This document shows positions 31,187-45,685 of a stretch of DNA of 64,000 nt, one piece after another. The translations under genes were made by a program, and so were the position numbers. Source of the stretch: Bombyx mori (Eukaryota > Arthropoda > Insecta > Lepidoptera > Bombycidae); NCBI RefSeq assembly GCF_030269925.1, contig NC_085107.1:5208001-5272000 (forward strand), given 5' to 3'. The notes under the pieces are model-generated. The model had not been told where the DNA came from. It worked only from the letters and a program-made list of their open reading frames with translations, and did no database searches. Positions within the stretch are counted from its first letter, which is position 1, and each line of letters opens with the position of its first letter.

Positions 31187-34100
31187 GTGAGTATAAATTG
31201 GAATTTTAGGAATTTTAAAAATTTGTCACAGACCAGGCGAAGACTGCGGCCCAACTCCGGTGCGCGTGCGACGTTCAGTGTTAGGTTGGATCCGTCGGCC
31301 GGTCAGTTGATAGTTTCGTTTAAGTTTACCGTTTTGCTTCAACGCGAATGTCCGACGTCGCGAAATACATTTGAACAGCGAGGCGCTAGCGAGTTTTTGT
31401 TATTTTATTTTGTTTTCGTAATCAAATCGAATTCGAATACAAACGACCAGATCAAAATAATTTGAAACTGAAGGAGATTCGTTATCATGAAGATTGTGGC
31501 GAGATAATGTAGCGTGATTGAAATACAATGATGTATAAGCAACAGATACCTACATATAGAAGCAACAGAGGGTGGAAGCATTTGGCAGCCTGCCATCGAA
31601 AGCCCAGAGGATGCCAAGTGACAGCGAAATGGACGGTACCGACTTCAAGACTAATAGCAGCAGTATATTTCAAACATATGTACGTGTTATTATTGATTCG
31701 TATCAAAACTCAATGAGTTATTAATTGGTTTCGATAACTCTAAGGCGAAAAGTCTTTAAAGTCACCATAAATTAATATATAAAAAATTAAGAAAATTTAT
31801 TGAATACTTATATTTTTATTTTTGAAACTTTTTTGTTCTTTTTATTTCTGATTTGATGATGATTTGTTTTTAGGGCTGAATAATGGTTTTATAAAAATAA
31901 AGATAAAAACTTCGTTTAAGTTCGAAAAGTTTTAATGTATTTAAAATGATTCTCATTAAAAAAGAAGAAAATACATACTTGTATTTTAAGTTAAAACTTT
32001 TGCGATTGCAACGCGTAGTAATAAAATTCAGTTTCATTGAATTTTTTCGATTGAAGCAAACAGCACTATCTCGACAAATCTGGATTCATCGTAAACTTAT
32101 TATTGCGTTCATATAATCTGCAGATATTTTCTTATATCTTTGGTGTCGCGATAAAAAAATATATTTTAAAATAGAATGCATAACAATTAAATATTAATTT
32201 GTTAACAAAAAATTTGATTCAAATTATCGTTTTGAGATTCGTTATCTTTTTATGTTTGTTTTTTACCAAAATACATTAATAGTCGGAACGTTGAAAATAA
32301 TTAAATTAAGCTTCATTAAACAATACGAGGACTTGGATAAAGAACCGTTCGCTATTGTTATCTTAAATGCGCAGAGAGAATTTCCAAGCAAACTGGAGAC
32401 GCGACCACTAAATGCTTTACAACTCGGACGACAAATACCTAATTGTTTCACTAGCTTTGAAGACACCACTGTAACTTACCCTTTACGATCTCAACTTTAT
32501 TTATACGACTAATAAAGTATTGAATCGAATGCCTTTTTAACGCGTTTATTTTATGTTCGTTTTAATTCTTGAACATTCCGATCATTATCACTGGGTGAAC
32601 TGAATGACTTTAGGTACACAGTATAAATACAATATACAATGTTTATGGATGTATAGCGTGAGATCAAATATTTTCATTTTATAAGTTTTAATTTACGATT
32701 TTTTAGAATAAACGAACCCCTTCATAATTGGGTATTTAATATCAGTGAAAGAAAAATCATATGCTACTATGATTAAACAAAAAAATAGCGTTTTCGAAAT
32801 CTAGAAAGTTCTAGATAAAATCTCGTACTAAAATTTTATTGCGTCCTTATATTTTATATTTTCCAATTTTGCGTATCCTTTATGGCGCTTAGAGACGATC
32901 GAAGTGTTATTAATCGAAATCTGAACATTTTCTTAAAAACCGTTAAATAATAATAAATAGTTTATTAGTTAATAAATAAATAGTTTATTTATTATTTACA
33001 ATAGAACACAGATTATCGATTAACATTTCATAGAACTTAGATTAACCAACCGTGGTAAATAAACATTTTAAGGGGTATTATTATATATAAATATTTATTA
33101 TTTTCAATCTATGATCGTTAGGAAGCGACAGATTGAGGTCCTATCCTTATAAATCAATTTATATTATAATTTATTTTAATTCAGTAAAAATATCTGAAGC
33201 ACTTAACTAAAATTTGTAACTGAATTTTTTTAACGTGTTTGTTATTGGTATACAATAGACGCCTCAAATTAGGTTATACGATTTTTTTACATGGATATAG
33301 CTCGAACTGCTTAGGGGACACCTTGTACCATACAGCTTTATAACTATTCTATTATAAATTACAGTATGGAAGCAATTATATTCGTAATAAACTAAAAAAT
33401 AAAACTATTTACAAGTTTTTTAATACAATTTTACGTATACGATAATTTTAACTATATACTTGAATGTTTGCAACTTGTGCAACTTTTTTGTAACTAGAAA
33501 AAAAAACTGGCAAACTGGAAACAACATACGGCAAATACATCTATGGAAATATTAAGTTTAATTATATAACAAAATCGTAATTTAACTTTCTCAGATACAG
33601 CGACTAAGCCCGTCGTAATTGGGAAAGAGCGCGATAAAATCCGCATTCGACTAGTTTATGACACCCGGTATTTTGTCGTAGATAATCATAGTTATGACGA
33701 TACGCGATTATTACGCTCGTGTATTGTAGCCTGCTTTGTTTCGCGTTCAATATTATTTCTACGTCTGGAAAGTTCTTTTTCTTTAACGCCGTCATTTTTA
33801 ATACTCAAGTTATGAGTGTTGCCCCTGCCGACGCGCCTTAGATTAGTTCAGTTTTCTCTCTTTTTCTCTCAGTTACCAACAACTTTTTGTAAGACTAAGC
33901 GGGTTTTTATAATTTATAGATCTGTTAACTTTAGCAGATTAGTTTTGTTTGTCATATTATTTTACAAATAAAAAAATACAGTAATAGGGACTGGCGATAG
34001 AAGTTGAAACTTATAACTAAAGAATTTTTTGTGTTAAAATTGGAAATTTCAGAATGATTAAATTGAAATCATCAACACCAGCCTGGATTTCACATTTCGA

Positions 34101-36800
34101 GCAATTCGAGCAACAAGTATATACATGTTTATATGACTTATTTATTATTCAAATATATAACAATTAACAAAAAAAAAATGTTATAACTATTAATGTACAA
34201 TGAATTTTAGTGAGTCCATTCAATTTTGCTTATAAAGATATACACAGCACAAATCTTGCACAATGAGTCACCTGTATAGCTACATATTTAGGTGCTATTT
34301 CGCATGTCGGTGACGCGAACCCATAAGATTTTCCCCTACCAAAAAGTGGTCAACGCGGCTAAAGAAGCTTTTACTTCAAAAACCATGATTGCTTTAGGAA
34401 ATTAAATTATCGATAAGAAATTCAGCGCTGTCTTATCGTGTTATTCTCTAGAGTTTCAAAGAAAATATTTAAAGGCCTTAACCATGTGTACTTTCAGTAA
34501 TTTATGTTTGCCTTCGACTACTGGTCCAATAGTTTAACTGAGTTTCGCTTAGTTAAACTTAGGCGCTGCTCACTTAAGTAGTTGTTCACTTTAGTTCGTC
34601 AACTAATATTGGAAACTTGTCCTCTCCTGGCTGCTGATCTTGAAATTAGTTAAAACTTATAATGAAATGAGTTGTTAGTTTCCATTTTACATCATTAATG
34701 AAGATTTTAAATTGTCATTATATCACTTAGTATGTTAAGTGATACGAAAATACTTAGAAAATACTTAATCCCATCAATACTTCGTTTAGCTATAAATTGA
34801 TTTTATTTCTAATAAATATAACTATGATATACAAACTGCATTCTCTTTTCCACGTATTCAATGATTTTTTATACAACATATATGTTATCTTCATAGTAAC
34901 TGACTCTTCAAATCTGATCGCGCCATATATATCTACATACCTACCGATATAGTGCACACACATGTTGACAAGTAGCATTAATGAAAAGTACAAAAGATGG
35001 GATAAGCGCGTGAGTAAAAAAGATAGCTATAATTGGAACGATTGCACTTGTAATATTATTATTGCATTTGTTTAGACGCGACTAAAGACGAAATGTCCCA
35101 ATTGGCCTGTTTTCGAGTCTTCACTTGACGTGCGCTTGAAACATATCTGCTTCTTTTTACATATAAAATATCATTGCACGTATTTAATAAATGAAACTCA
35201 CATTAAAATCATTTTATTAACGACGTGACATATCCAGTAAATCAACAATCATTCATGCAAATCTGTGCTTGGTTTACACAAAATATGACTGTAATTTGAA
35301 CAAACATTTGGTTCAGATATCAACGTTACTCCGGTTCAGGCGTTAATTGAAATCTGAAACCGTATTAGGCACTCCGAATGCTGTGGCCAATATTGGTTGT
35401 TTATTGGATAAAAGCGCACCTTCAAATGAATTTCGAAATAGTGAAACGATTTTCAAAATTGTATTTTTAAGCTACGTGTATTTTTGTTTTGCTATGCAAC
35501 AAATAAAGCGTTGTTGTTTATCATTTATTTATAGATATCGCTTGAATAATCTTCGGTCTTATTAACTAAAAACATATTGAATCCCTATGTTTTAATGCGT
35601 ATTTTAATGAGAAAAAAAAAGAGATATGTCCAAAATATAATTCGTAGATCCGAAGAAAACTCAGTGCTATTTATCATGGATACTCTCGAAATAAAACCTT
35701 TTATCCGCGAAGATAAAATATTCGAAACACCAGAGGCGGGCGGGCGGCTTGGCTGTTTTTGCTCGACTTTCAGGTCGCGACAAGTGCCAAACGCAGACCG
35801 GGTCATTTATCATTGGAAACTTTTGAAAGTCTTGTATCGCGGCTCATTTGATTGATTGGTTCGGTAAAATGTCAGTCTAATTCACGGCCCCGATTTCGTA
35901 GGTTGTAAATCAGACGTGTTTGCGTATCTCGCGATAATCAAAGCGAATGGATTTCCATCGATCTCGTTTTATAGCGCAGGTGTGTTTGGAGAACGCGATG
36001 GTCGATTCGTTCGATTCTACACAAAGTATAATTCTAATTATATTCAGGTATAAGTTAGTTTGTTTAATGTCTTAAAAAATCTAATCTCAAACAGTTATTA
36101 GACTATTATTTAACAGGCTCTTAGCATGATTCTATATCATTACTATTTTATTATACAAAACATTGTTATTTTCAAATCCAATCGCCGATCTGTTATTAAT
36201 ATCCCACTTTCTAGTTCTTAATCTTCCACATCAAACTTGTTTAGTTCTATAAAATGAATGATAATTTCTAAGCGGCTTGAGTGATGAAAATTATCCATAA
36301 GTCTGATATTGTGGTCTACTTGTATCATTTTAGCGGTATAGCCTATATCCATAGCGCTGTCACAAAAGAATTTTCCGGAAGGCAGACAGTGTTTTTCAGA
36401 ATCATTCAGCCGAATGAAACCAATTTAACGAGTTATGTTCCGAAAAAACGGACGTTCGATTTAAAATGTTTTTTTTTTCACATTGTGCATGCATTCAATA
36501 GTGATAACAGCAGTTTTAGCCTTTGCAAAGACCGCACTCGGGTTTTACTTTTAGTTTTTTCCCGGCGCTCGTGTGTACTATTTCAACGTAATGGGCCTGA
36601 AGCGTGTCGCGGGTTTGTGCACTTTATGGCGAGCAACGTCGATGTTTTTAGAACAATAGACCAAGCTTATATCGGTGACAAAGTTAGTTGGCATCTATTA
36701 TAGTAGGTCTTTACCGGTGAAGTTGCTATTTTAGTATACTGGCCATTTGAAACGTAATTTATGTGTGACAAGCAATTAATTTTAAATTTAATTTTGTTTA
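31187..36800 (+). other. 5' part of the presumed intron 1 of the second Scratch-family gene
   Basis: The segment starts at the GTGAGT donor. Frames such as the 140-codon one at 36281-36703 have no recognisable domain and are not supported. No SINE or Helitron is present. A less AT-rich part at 35735-36020 contains the E-box CAGGTG at 35977-35982 and could be a conserved regulatory element. Confidence 0.45.
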
Positions 36801-37162
36801 CGACATAAATGCGCCACCCACCTTGAGATATCAGTTCTAAGGTCTCAGTATGGTTACAACGGCTGCCCCGCCCTTCAAACCAAAACGCATTACTGCGTCA
36901 CGGCAGAAATAGGCAGGGTGGTAATACCTACCCGCGCGGACTCATAAGAGGACCTACCACCAGTAATTACGCAAATTATAATTTTGCGGGTTCGATTTTT
37001 ATTACACGGTATTATTCCTTCACCATGGAAGTCAATCGTGAACATTTGTTGAGTAAGTATTTCATTAGAAAAATTGGTACCCGCTTGGGCTTCGAACACC
37101 GGTGCATCGCTCAACAAGAATGTACCGGACGTCTATCCTTTAGGCCACGACGACTTCATAAT
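36801..37162 (-). repeat. SINE (family A) with tRNA-like head, tail-truncated
   Basis: On the minus strand the head has TGGCCTAAAGGATAGACG (A-box-like), the GATGCACCGGTGTTCGAAGC B-box region and GGTACCAATTTTTCTAATG. The middle (GTAATAAAAATCGAACCCGC, ACTGGTGGTAGG) is well preserved. The copy stops at GGTGGGTGGCGCATTTATGTC near 36803 and lacks the tail and poly-A. With 3598-4018 it defines the full consensus. Confidence 0.85.
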
Positions 37163-40100
37163 TGTATTATATAATAATAATTGTATTATATTTTCGAATT
37201 CGTTCATTTGTTTATTGATTACTGTTTTATTTTTACCATACTTGTATGTATTTCATCAAAATGGACTCGTTAAAAATAGAAGTTAATTATGGAATAACAA
37301 TTCCGTCGCGGTAGCAATGCCGCACAAACCGTTCACAACATTAATGACGTATACGGAGTTAACACTGCAAATGGACACACGACTCTATATTGGTTCTAAC
37401 GCTTGCGACATGGAAATATTGTCCTAAAAATTAATTCCCGTGGTCGCCCAAAAGCTACAGCTACGACGAATTCAGGTGTTAGTGGAAGTTGACAATACTC
37501 AATCTCAATTTAGCAGCGACTTTCAACGTTAACATCATAGCAATAGTGGTCCATTTGCGTCAAATCGATAAGGTAAATAAACTTATAAGTGGGTGCCAAA
37601 CGAACTGAACGATTACTAGCGTGACGAATGCGTTAAGGTATAAAAAAAAACTACAAAGGCTAGGTTTGGAAGTTTGACTTCTTCAAGAAGGGCATTGAAA
37701 AATTACCACTGGTTTCGTAAATACAACTGGCAGAGATGCAATCGTTAACATGGGTGTATATTTTGATTGATGGAAATATAATAACTTAAAAAAAAAATGA
37801 CGATTAACTTTCTGTACTTCTTTTCTGATTTAATATTTTTGGTTTGGACTAAATTGAATCTAATCTAATCTTACTACTTCTAATTATGACTAATCTAATT
37901 ATGATTTGTCATCGCGTTGCGTAGATTGTTTTCACTTTATTCCCAAGAAAAATTATTAATTTCTTAGTATTTCATTGTTGTTTGAATTTATGACCGCTCT
38001 TAGACATTTGCAAACATGACGTGTTCACTACCTTTATTATACAGGGTGTAGCATAATGTTACTCTATAGCATGTCGTAAAGCTTCGGTTATGCAAATTTG
38101 AGTAAAGCACTATAGATTATAAAGATTCGTAGCTAAGTCATTACCTAAGGTACTTTTTACTGTTTTTTATGGCACCGTATTTTAGAAAATCCTTAAAAAA
38201 GTTTATTTACCATATTTAGACAAAATTCTCTCTACAATAATATTATCAAACAGAAAAAAACTCAGAATTGACCCCTAAAACCATCATATTAATTGACATA
38301 CGGAATTTCGAAATTAGCTTTTAATAAGTTCTATAGATCACTTGATATCATAGTAAAAACAATTGCTAATTACATTAAGCCACACTAAAATCGATTTCAA
38401 ACAATACGAATGCAACAGTTATAACTGTCAATGTCCATATTCTAGACGTCATCCTTGAAAGCCGTCAAACACGTAGCTAAGTTCAGTAAAGATATTATAG
38501 CGTGAGAATAACAACAAAAGCGGTATTAAGAGCAAAATTAGTGAGAGGATTTACTGCGAGGCAGCCAGGTCATTGTGTGCGGCAACAGACTGTCGGTCTC
38601 TGTATAGTTCTCGCTCCACTGAAATTGTATTGCATCAGCGATAAATTCTCGATCCGTGAACAATTAATATCCGTTGTTATCCGCTGGTCGCTCTTTACGT
38701 GCTGGTAGGGGATTCATGTTTACCTTCTCAACTGTAAATTTAATTTTCACGTTTAGTGAAAATGCTATATTGATCTATTATTATGTTAAGACTTTCTAGT
38801 CAATAATAGTACAACATTCCCGTTTAATATTTGATTTGTGCTCGTGAAAAAACAAAAGAAATGCAGCCATAAAAATCCCATAAACCTCAATGCGCTTATA
38901 ATTCGCAGAGCAATCACTTAAAGTCTAAAATAAAAAGAAGACTCACTTGTATTCAGAGCACCCCTTCAAGTCCTTTGTTTATTTGTACAATCGAGAAGAT
39001 AAAACAAGCTCTCATTTATACGGAGAATCTCTGTGAATAACGTTTTTAAAACAGTAATTCAGACTCAACGGAGTCTCCCATCTGCCTCGTCCAGAGGTAA
39101 TAAAAGGAAAGGGTTATTACGTTTGCCTCACTACCCATTTATATCTACGCATTACCTACTTTAAAGCGAACCGTAACCTTGGAAGCCTTTTCACGGTTTT
39201 CAGCGCAGTTGTTTTTTGTTACAAAAGAGTGTATGCGTTCGATTTTACCTAGTACCTAGTTTCTCCATGAGTGACCTGAGATACCTGAGTGCTTGGTCTG
39301 TTAGACCAAATTAGACGAATTTTTCGAATTTAATTGTATTTTAGTTCCTTACATACTTGATATCTCGCTCTAAGTATTCCTGGTGTACATTCAGTTCAAT
39401 AACGCTGTATTCTTGTAGGCAGAATCTTTGTTAGTGCCATACTAAGTACTAACAGTAACAGTAATAACAAAAGTACTAACAATTTAATGTCTAACCAACG
39501 TGACTTAAATTTAAATTTACATGATTCAAAGCATATTTTAATCGACATACTAAAGTGTTCTTCATAATAAGCGCTACGTTTGTGTGTGGTCCGACCCTTT
39601 ATATACATAGTTTCAAGCCAACCCCGGATGTAAGGTGGCTGCGAAATTACTCGCGTGTCGTCTTGTTTTGTGTAGTCTTTTATTAGGGCGTCGTGTTTAA
39701 GGGCCTGGAATGTTAGAGGTTTTTGAGGACGCTCTAAAGGTGATGCTCCGTAAACGTTTCCAGCCTGTTCTTGTTAGGCTGCATATAAAATGTTTGAGTA
39801 TTTGTCCAGATGCGGCCAGTCCTAAAAAGTTTCATGATGAGTAAGATGAATTTAAAATTTCCATAAAACAAATCACTATAATTTCTCTAACGAAATAAAA
39901 AAAAAACTAAGAGACTCTTTTCCATTAGCTTTAAAATATTCAAATTTTAACTAAAACCTTTTATTGTGCAAAGTGAAAACTATCACCGTTCATAACAAAG
40001 ACGCGCTGAAAATGTCGGGCTTCATTAATGAGGCTTTTAATTTCTCAAGAACAAAGTCCGTTAATACCTTAAAAGGTTGCCGACGTAGACCTCGGACGTT

Positions 40101-43100
40101 GATTGGGTTCCAACGAGCTCCTGAAATATGCAATTTGGAGTTCGAGGCGGAGGTGTCAAAGCTAGGGCACGTGTCTACTGTCCTCGCCGAATATCTAACG
40201 GTACTATACGCATTGGCGTATGGCGTATGGCGTATTGACGAATAAGTATAGTAGGTACTATCTTGCTCTCACACATGCCACGCTCTTCGAACCAATTACT
40301 TTCTCGTCAAAGGGTAAGGTTTGAATGAAGGTAATGAATTTGTCTTTTGTCTACAAATACTATCTTAAATGAATGTTACACGTAAATGTTCCTACCAGAA
40401 ACGATTTGCAACCGAATAGGTAAAAGCTGAATCGACAAAGACGACGACGGGTCTTATAAAATTCACAAAACTGTCAAGTGAATTGAAATGTTCAGTTTCA
40501 ATAGAAATAGAAATCCCGGCGAGTCTCGTTGCCTTCTTTTGTGACATTCTCGAAAATTCGCAGATTCCTTGGCATAAAGGAATCAGTTCGACGACGGGTT
40601 CTATCCAATTTAAGCAAATCGAAATTAAATTGATTATAATAGACCGTTTGCAATAAATCGTAGCTCATTCATTGCCTAAAATATCTCGCTGAAACCACGG
40701 AAGATTACATTAAATGGAATTAACCTTACTCAAGGAATATTGGTTAATCTGGAAATTATAATAAACGAAATTTTACTGTGGTTTCCTTTTTTAACTTTAA
40801 TTGTTTTCACATCTTAATTCAATTGTTTATTTTGGAAAAAAAACCATAAAATTATATTTATTCAGTTGTCTTTTAATTTCGTGAACATTTCGAGGTTGGT
40901 TAAATTAAAAAAATATTTGGTTTTCCCACTTTCAAAAAACGAGCCCTAAAAATTCCCGCAGAGCTTAAATGTTAAATACCCTTATTTTCAAATAAGACTT
41001 ATCACACAGTAGCCACCGCAGGGGCCGGATTAACGCGTTCAAGGTAGCTTCAAAACGGACACTTGTTTTACTCAATGTTGTATTTGTTTTAACATCACAA
41101 TTTCGTACAAAGCTAGGCTTCGGATCAAGATAAATTTGTGAATTTGATAAAGAAGAATACGATGCCTAAAATAATTCCCACGATCATTTATCATCTTCAG
41201 CGCTGTTTCCTTCCTATACTCTTTTGTTACATAAAACTATTGTTTCTGTAAAAATGTCGCAAATCGCATATACTTCAAAGATCTATCCACTCTTCAAATT
41301 GGAGCACGTGTCTGCTTCACGACAAAAATATGCAGCATGGTATTCCTTGGAAAACAATATTTTCCATAATTTTTTGGGATTCTATTTTTGTTGCATGTAG
41401 TTATTTCTTTGTTAATTGTTCCACACGCATGTCAGGTACGCATTTCGTTAGATACAGTTATGTTTTTTTGTGGAATTTGAACCCCGGCATAGTCACATCT
41501 CTTAATAAACGAGTATCTTATCTTTTAAGATACGACGACTTGAAATTTATACCCTGAGATTGTTTGAACAGATTTTTGACCAGGATATTAAAATAATTCA
41601 TGATTTTTATTATTTTCCATTGATACAGAGCACTCAACAGAATGAAACTGTGCAATAAGATTGATAAGGACGCGGATATTGGCACGCTGCCTTGATTGTG
41701 GTGGAATGGGAGTACAACCGAACATGGAATGCCTACTACAGGCAATAGGTATGTACATTTTATTAGTAGATACTATGAAGAACGGGTAAAATATAATGAA
41801 GAAAACTGGTTAATTTTCAAACCTGGAAGTAACCTTAACACCCCACGATTTACATTGATTATTTAATTGACAATAAATTTTCGACAATTAGAATAGTTTA
41901 AAGCTTTCTTGGCCAGTAAATAAATATTGAGGTAACTATTTATAAATAAAATTTAACTAAAAAAAAACTATTTACAAATAAATTTGAAACTGAAATTTAA
42001 TTACGTTTAATTATAACACTACATATATAGTAGTAGTAGTGGCGGGTAGTATAAGTTGTCTTCGGTTACTCAACCATTCGGATTCCTCTTTTCGTTAAAG
42101 CTACCCAATTATACTAAGATAAATGTAAAATGGAAATGACTAGCTCGTCGTCAGAAGAAGAAAAAAAAATCGTTCAATCTATTCGTATCTCAAAGTTTTT
42201 AAAACAACCCAATAAAGGAAGGGAAACCGTATAAACTCGAATCCGTAAAGCTGCCCCATCTCAAGAAACACATAGAGGCTAAAACATTCTAGCCGATCAC
42301 CGCGCTACCGATTTACTAGATGCTATAAAATTTTCTCGCTGCGGCAACGGCTTATCGGAAGCACTGAATTGAGTGAGACATCGACAAACACTATTGAATC
42401 TTCGCTTCAAAAGGCTTAGCTTGTTTTACGTTCCGTTTCGGGGAGCTTGTAAACCTATCCACAGGTCGAGAAATCAAATACCTGTAGCAGTATAGAGTGG
42501 TTAAATGTTATCAAAAATGTCGCTGGTTTCCTTGAGATACTTCCAAGAACTATCTATTCCGTGATCTGTTCTTTATAGAAAATAATGATTCGATGAAATA
42601 TCAAAAGTCTTTAAGCTTCAAAATTTTTTTTTTGATAATTATGAAATTTTTAAGAAGTAGTAATTATTTAAGATTGTTATTATACAAATAAAATCCAACT
42701 CTAGATCAATAGAGGTAGGTTCTAAATTATTTACAAATCGGATTGATGATTCCTGCATTGAAAACAATTAGATTAGAAGCAAACGTCGAAAAAGTATGCT
42801 TCGACATATAAAAATTAAAAGCAGCTTGATTTTGAAAATTTAATACAAATATACTAAACGGCCATTGAGCTGTTCAGACTTACAAACTTTACCCTCTGAA
42901 AAACGAAACATAATCCTAAAAACGAATAGAACTCAAAATAATTATATACAATGCCATATATTTTAATTGCTTCCACAAAACGTAAGCACCCACTAAATTT
43001 ATTCACCAAACTAAAATTGGTCAACGAGACAAGTTAAAACGAATTAATGTCGGTTTTCGTTCCTCAAAATTTCAATATAACAGTACACAACGATACGGCA

Positions 43101-45518
43101 ATTGAAAGTTTCACTTTGTTTCATGCATACCGACCGACTGGTTACAGACTACGTAATGGTTCTTACCCAAAAGGACGTCGTCGCGAGGAGCTCCGCGTCC
43201 GCCACTCACCGCGAAACTCGTTCCGAAATTGTTAAATCCTAAAACATACTTCAACCGCAGCACGCCAGCTGTCCTATCCTGTGTTGTTGCAAGATGCGCC
43301 ATAATAGCCCGCCGTAGTCTGCGTGTAAAGGCTATAATTGCTTGTACAAACTTCGACATCGCCGACCATGCCACGCTTACAAAGCCTCACTGAAATTAAA
43401 TTGGGCTGTTGGTAGAATTTAAATACGGGCTCCGCTGTTGGACTACTGGGCGAAGCTCTTGTCTTGCTCGTTCAACTTCTAACAATTTTCAGTGTTCGTT
43501 GCTTAATGTTGTTAAAGATAATTGTACTAGACTTCATATTCGCAACGTTTAAATAATCAGTACGTTGAATATTTAATTCAAAGTAAAAAGCTAACATTAT
43601 TTTAGCAGAGCGTTAAGTGCGAGTCTTTTAGAAACAATTACTTAACAGCCAATTACTTAGGGAGTTTATAAATCTCAGAGACAAAGTGTTAATCCGTTGC
43701 TTTCTTGTTAATTTACTTTGTTTCGTGCTTGTTACCTGTGTTAGAGGAAGAATATTTTAAATGGAAAAAGATCTCTGATAAAATCTTGCTTCCACAGTTT
43801 GACTTCAAAGTAAAATCAGCATTTAGTGAAATTTTATAATTCCATTCAAGCATTTCTCTATATTGTTTTAAAGGTAAAGGCTATTTTCTTTTCAAGCGAA
43901 CCATTTTTTTTCAGTACGAGTTCTCGACATGAAAATTAGATTTTTAATTTAAAGTTTGTCGACAGCGCACCTGCATCGTAGCTATCGACTTCTGAATCGA
44001 TTCTAAGAGAGCGCGAGACCTCTTTAATTCTCATTCGAAATATCTGCTGAATACATTCTTCATTTGTCTTCAGATTGTTTTCCCTTTGTTCGCAAAGAAA
44101 CCATTTCGTAACAAAACGTATCCGAAACTTTGTCCGAGCCTCAAGCACTCGTATCTTAGTGGTTTTAGTCAGGCATTCCTTGGTTGGAAACAAAACTATT
44201 GCAGTTCAAACTTACTACTAGGAAACTTTTTGTGCCAGTTTTTTTTCCAATGAATAAAAGTTTCGAATTCATTGTGACAGTTTAAGGCGTTTTCCTTGAA
44301 TACTCGCGCTGTAAATATTATTAGCTAACACAAAAAAGCTACGTCGCCTGTGATACATTTTCAAATGAACAGATACGGCTTTTAAGCACAATTCGGTACA
44401 ACCAAACTGTCGCAGGTGACGGATTGTAATCAACGATCATTTGCCAAATTAAATAGGGGACGCTCGGGTCATTGGCCACGCATGTCCGTTCAATTCTCCT
44501 CTGTACACGATGACATAACGTACTGAACCTTCAGTACGAAAATTACGTAATATACTCATTCGCTTACGTATTCCGTGTAGATACTATTAATTAAAATTAT
44601 TACGGTCTTACTCTAAATACGCGATATGAATTTTGATAGGCGTGTTCGATTGATGTGATAAATTAATTCGGGAGGTGTTTCGATTATGCGGGATTTTTGC
44701 TGATCATTGCCTTTAATTAAACAAATAACAGTGGGTGGTTCTTCACGCTTCCACACATAATATGTATAAAACTTAAGAATAAATGGTTGGTCAAATTAAT
44801 TTGATATAATATTTTTTAGGCGGCAAAAAGTCTAATTGAGCAATCAGTTTCCCAAATACACTACGTATTTTTTCGATAGTCTTAAGTTGTATGCGGCTAC
44901 TACATATTATTATAATAGAAGATAAAAAAGTACTTCGTTACATGTAGGCTTCAAATCTCTGGTGGGTCGTCCTATTTCAGTCATCCAATAATATTTTGGT
45001 AACAGATTTTCAAAAGAAATAAGTACCTAATTCGTTTTTTTCATCGAATTCCATAATTAAGGAATAAATTCGCGAATTAAAATGAAAACAAAAGTTTATG
45101 AATTTGTCTTAATACCTACTGCTGCTAATGTGTATTGGGGAGTTAACTTGGGATGGTTTCGGTTTCCCCTGGTCACCACTAGTCCAGTTAACCCCTTTGC
45201 TGATGACAGAGTAGTTTTTTATACTCCAATAGGAACAAGTCCGTTCTCGTGAATAAACTTTACACCACATTCGAGGAGGAGGAAGAATGCTCATCCTCCG
45301 ACAGTTTTTTTCTTTCCACCACCTTTTTTCCTCACGAAATATCTGTCCGTGATCGCACCACGTTAACCCTCAATTGGCTCTATTCAACAATATGCAAACG
45401 AAGTAAATTGTCCATTCAAAATAATGTGACAATACACAAAGCTGCGGTTGCCTCATTAAAAATGATCTTATAATCAAACCTTTTAGGCCCGCTCTTTTAA
45501 AATAGCCGTTGGAGTACC
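37163..45518. other. Long non-coding stretch, presumed intron
   Basis: About 8.4 kb with no convincing coding frame, RNA gene or clear transposon. A short TATACAGGGTGTAGCATAAT at 38038-38057 resembles transposon ends but has no partner. A (TAG)n run occurs near 42030-42043. The rest is AT-rich intron-like sequence, and the 60-93 codon frames lack domains. Confidence 0.4.
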
Positions 45519-45685
45519 GTGGTAAGTCTTTTTTTTCTACCTAAGCTGATAGATAGCCTTGAGAGGCTATGTCAGCATAACCTAACAAGTAGGTGAGCTC
45601 ACGGGGTTCAAACCTAACGTCGTTGCTAACACTAACCCTAGCAAGAGCAGTGCTTCGCAGAATCTACTCCCGAGGAATATGGACC
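45519..45685 (-). repeat. LINE-tail-like repeat fragment
   Basis: A T-run followed by CTACCTAAGCTGATAGATAG, CCTTGAGAGGCTATGTCAGC, GTAGGTGAGCTCACGGGG, CGTTGCTAACACTAACCC and GTGCTTCGCAGAATCTAC. From memory this order is a common silkworm repeat, probably the 3' end of an L1-like LINE. It shares GTGAGCTCACGGGG with the fragment at 962-1090. There is no coding content. Confidence 0.6.

Noticed and set aside
30998..31465. 155-codon frame starting at 30998
   Set aside because: Out of frame with the SNAG exon and reading through the GTGAGT donor into the intron; kept only as an upstream-ATG observation.
36281..36703. 140-codon + strand frame
   Set aside because: No recognisable domain, intron-like composition and no supporting splice or start context; length is within what AT-rich DNA gives by chance.
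38038..38240. TACAGGGTGT-type transposon end
   Set aside because: Only one end was seen; no matching inverted terminus or target duplication was found nearby.
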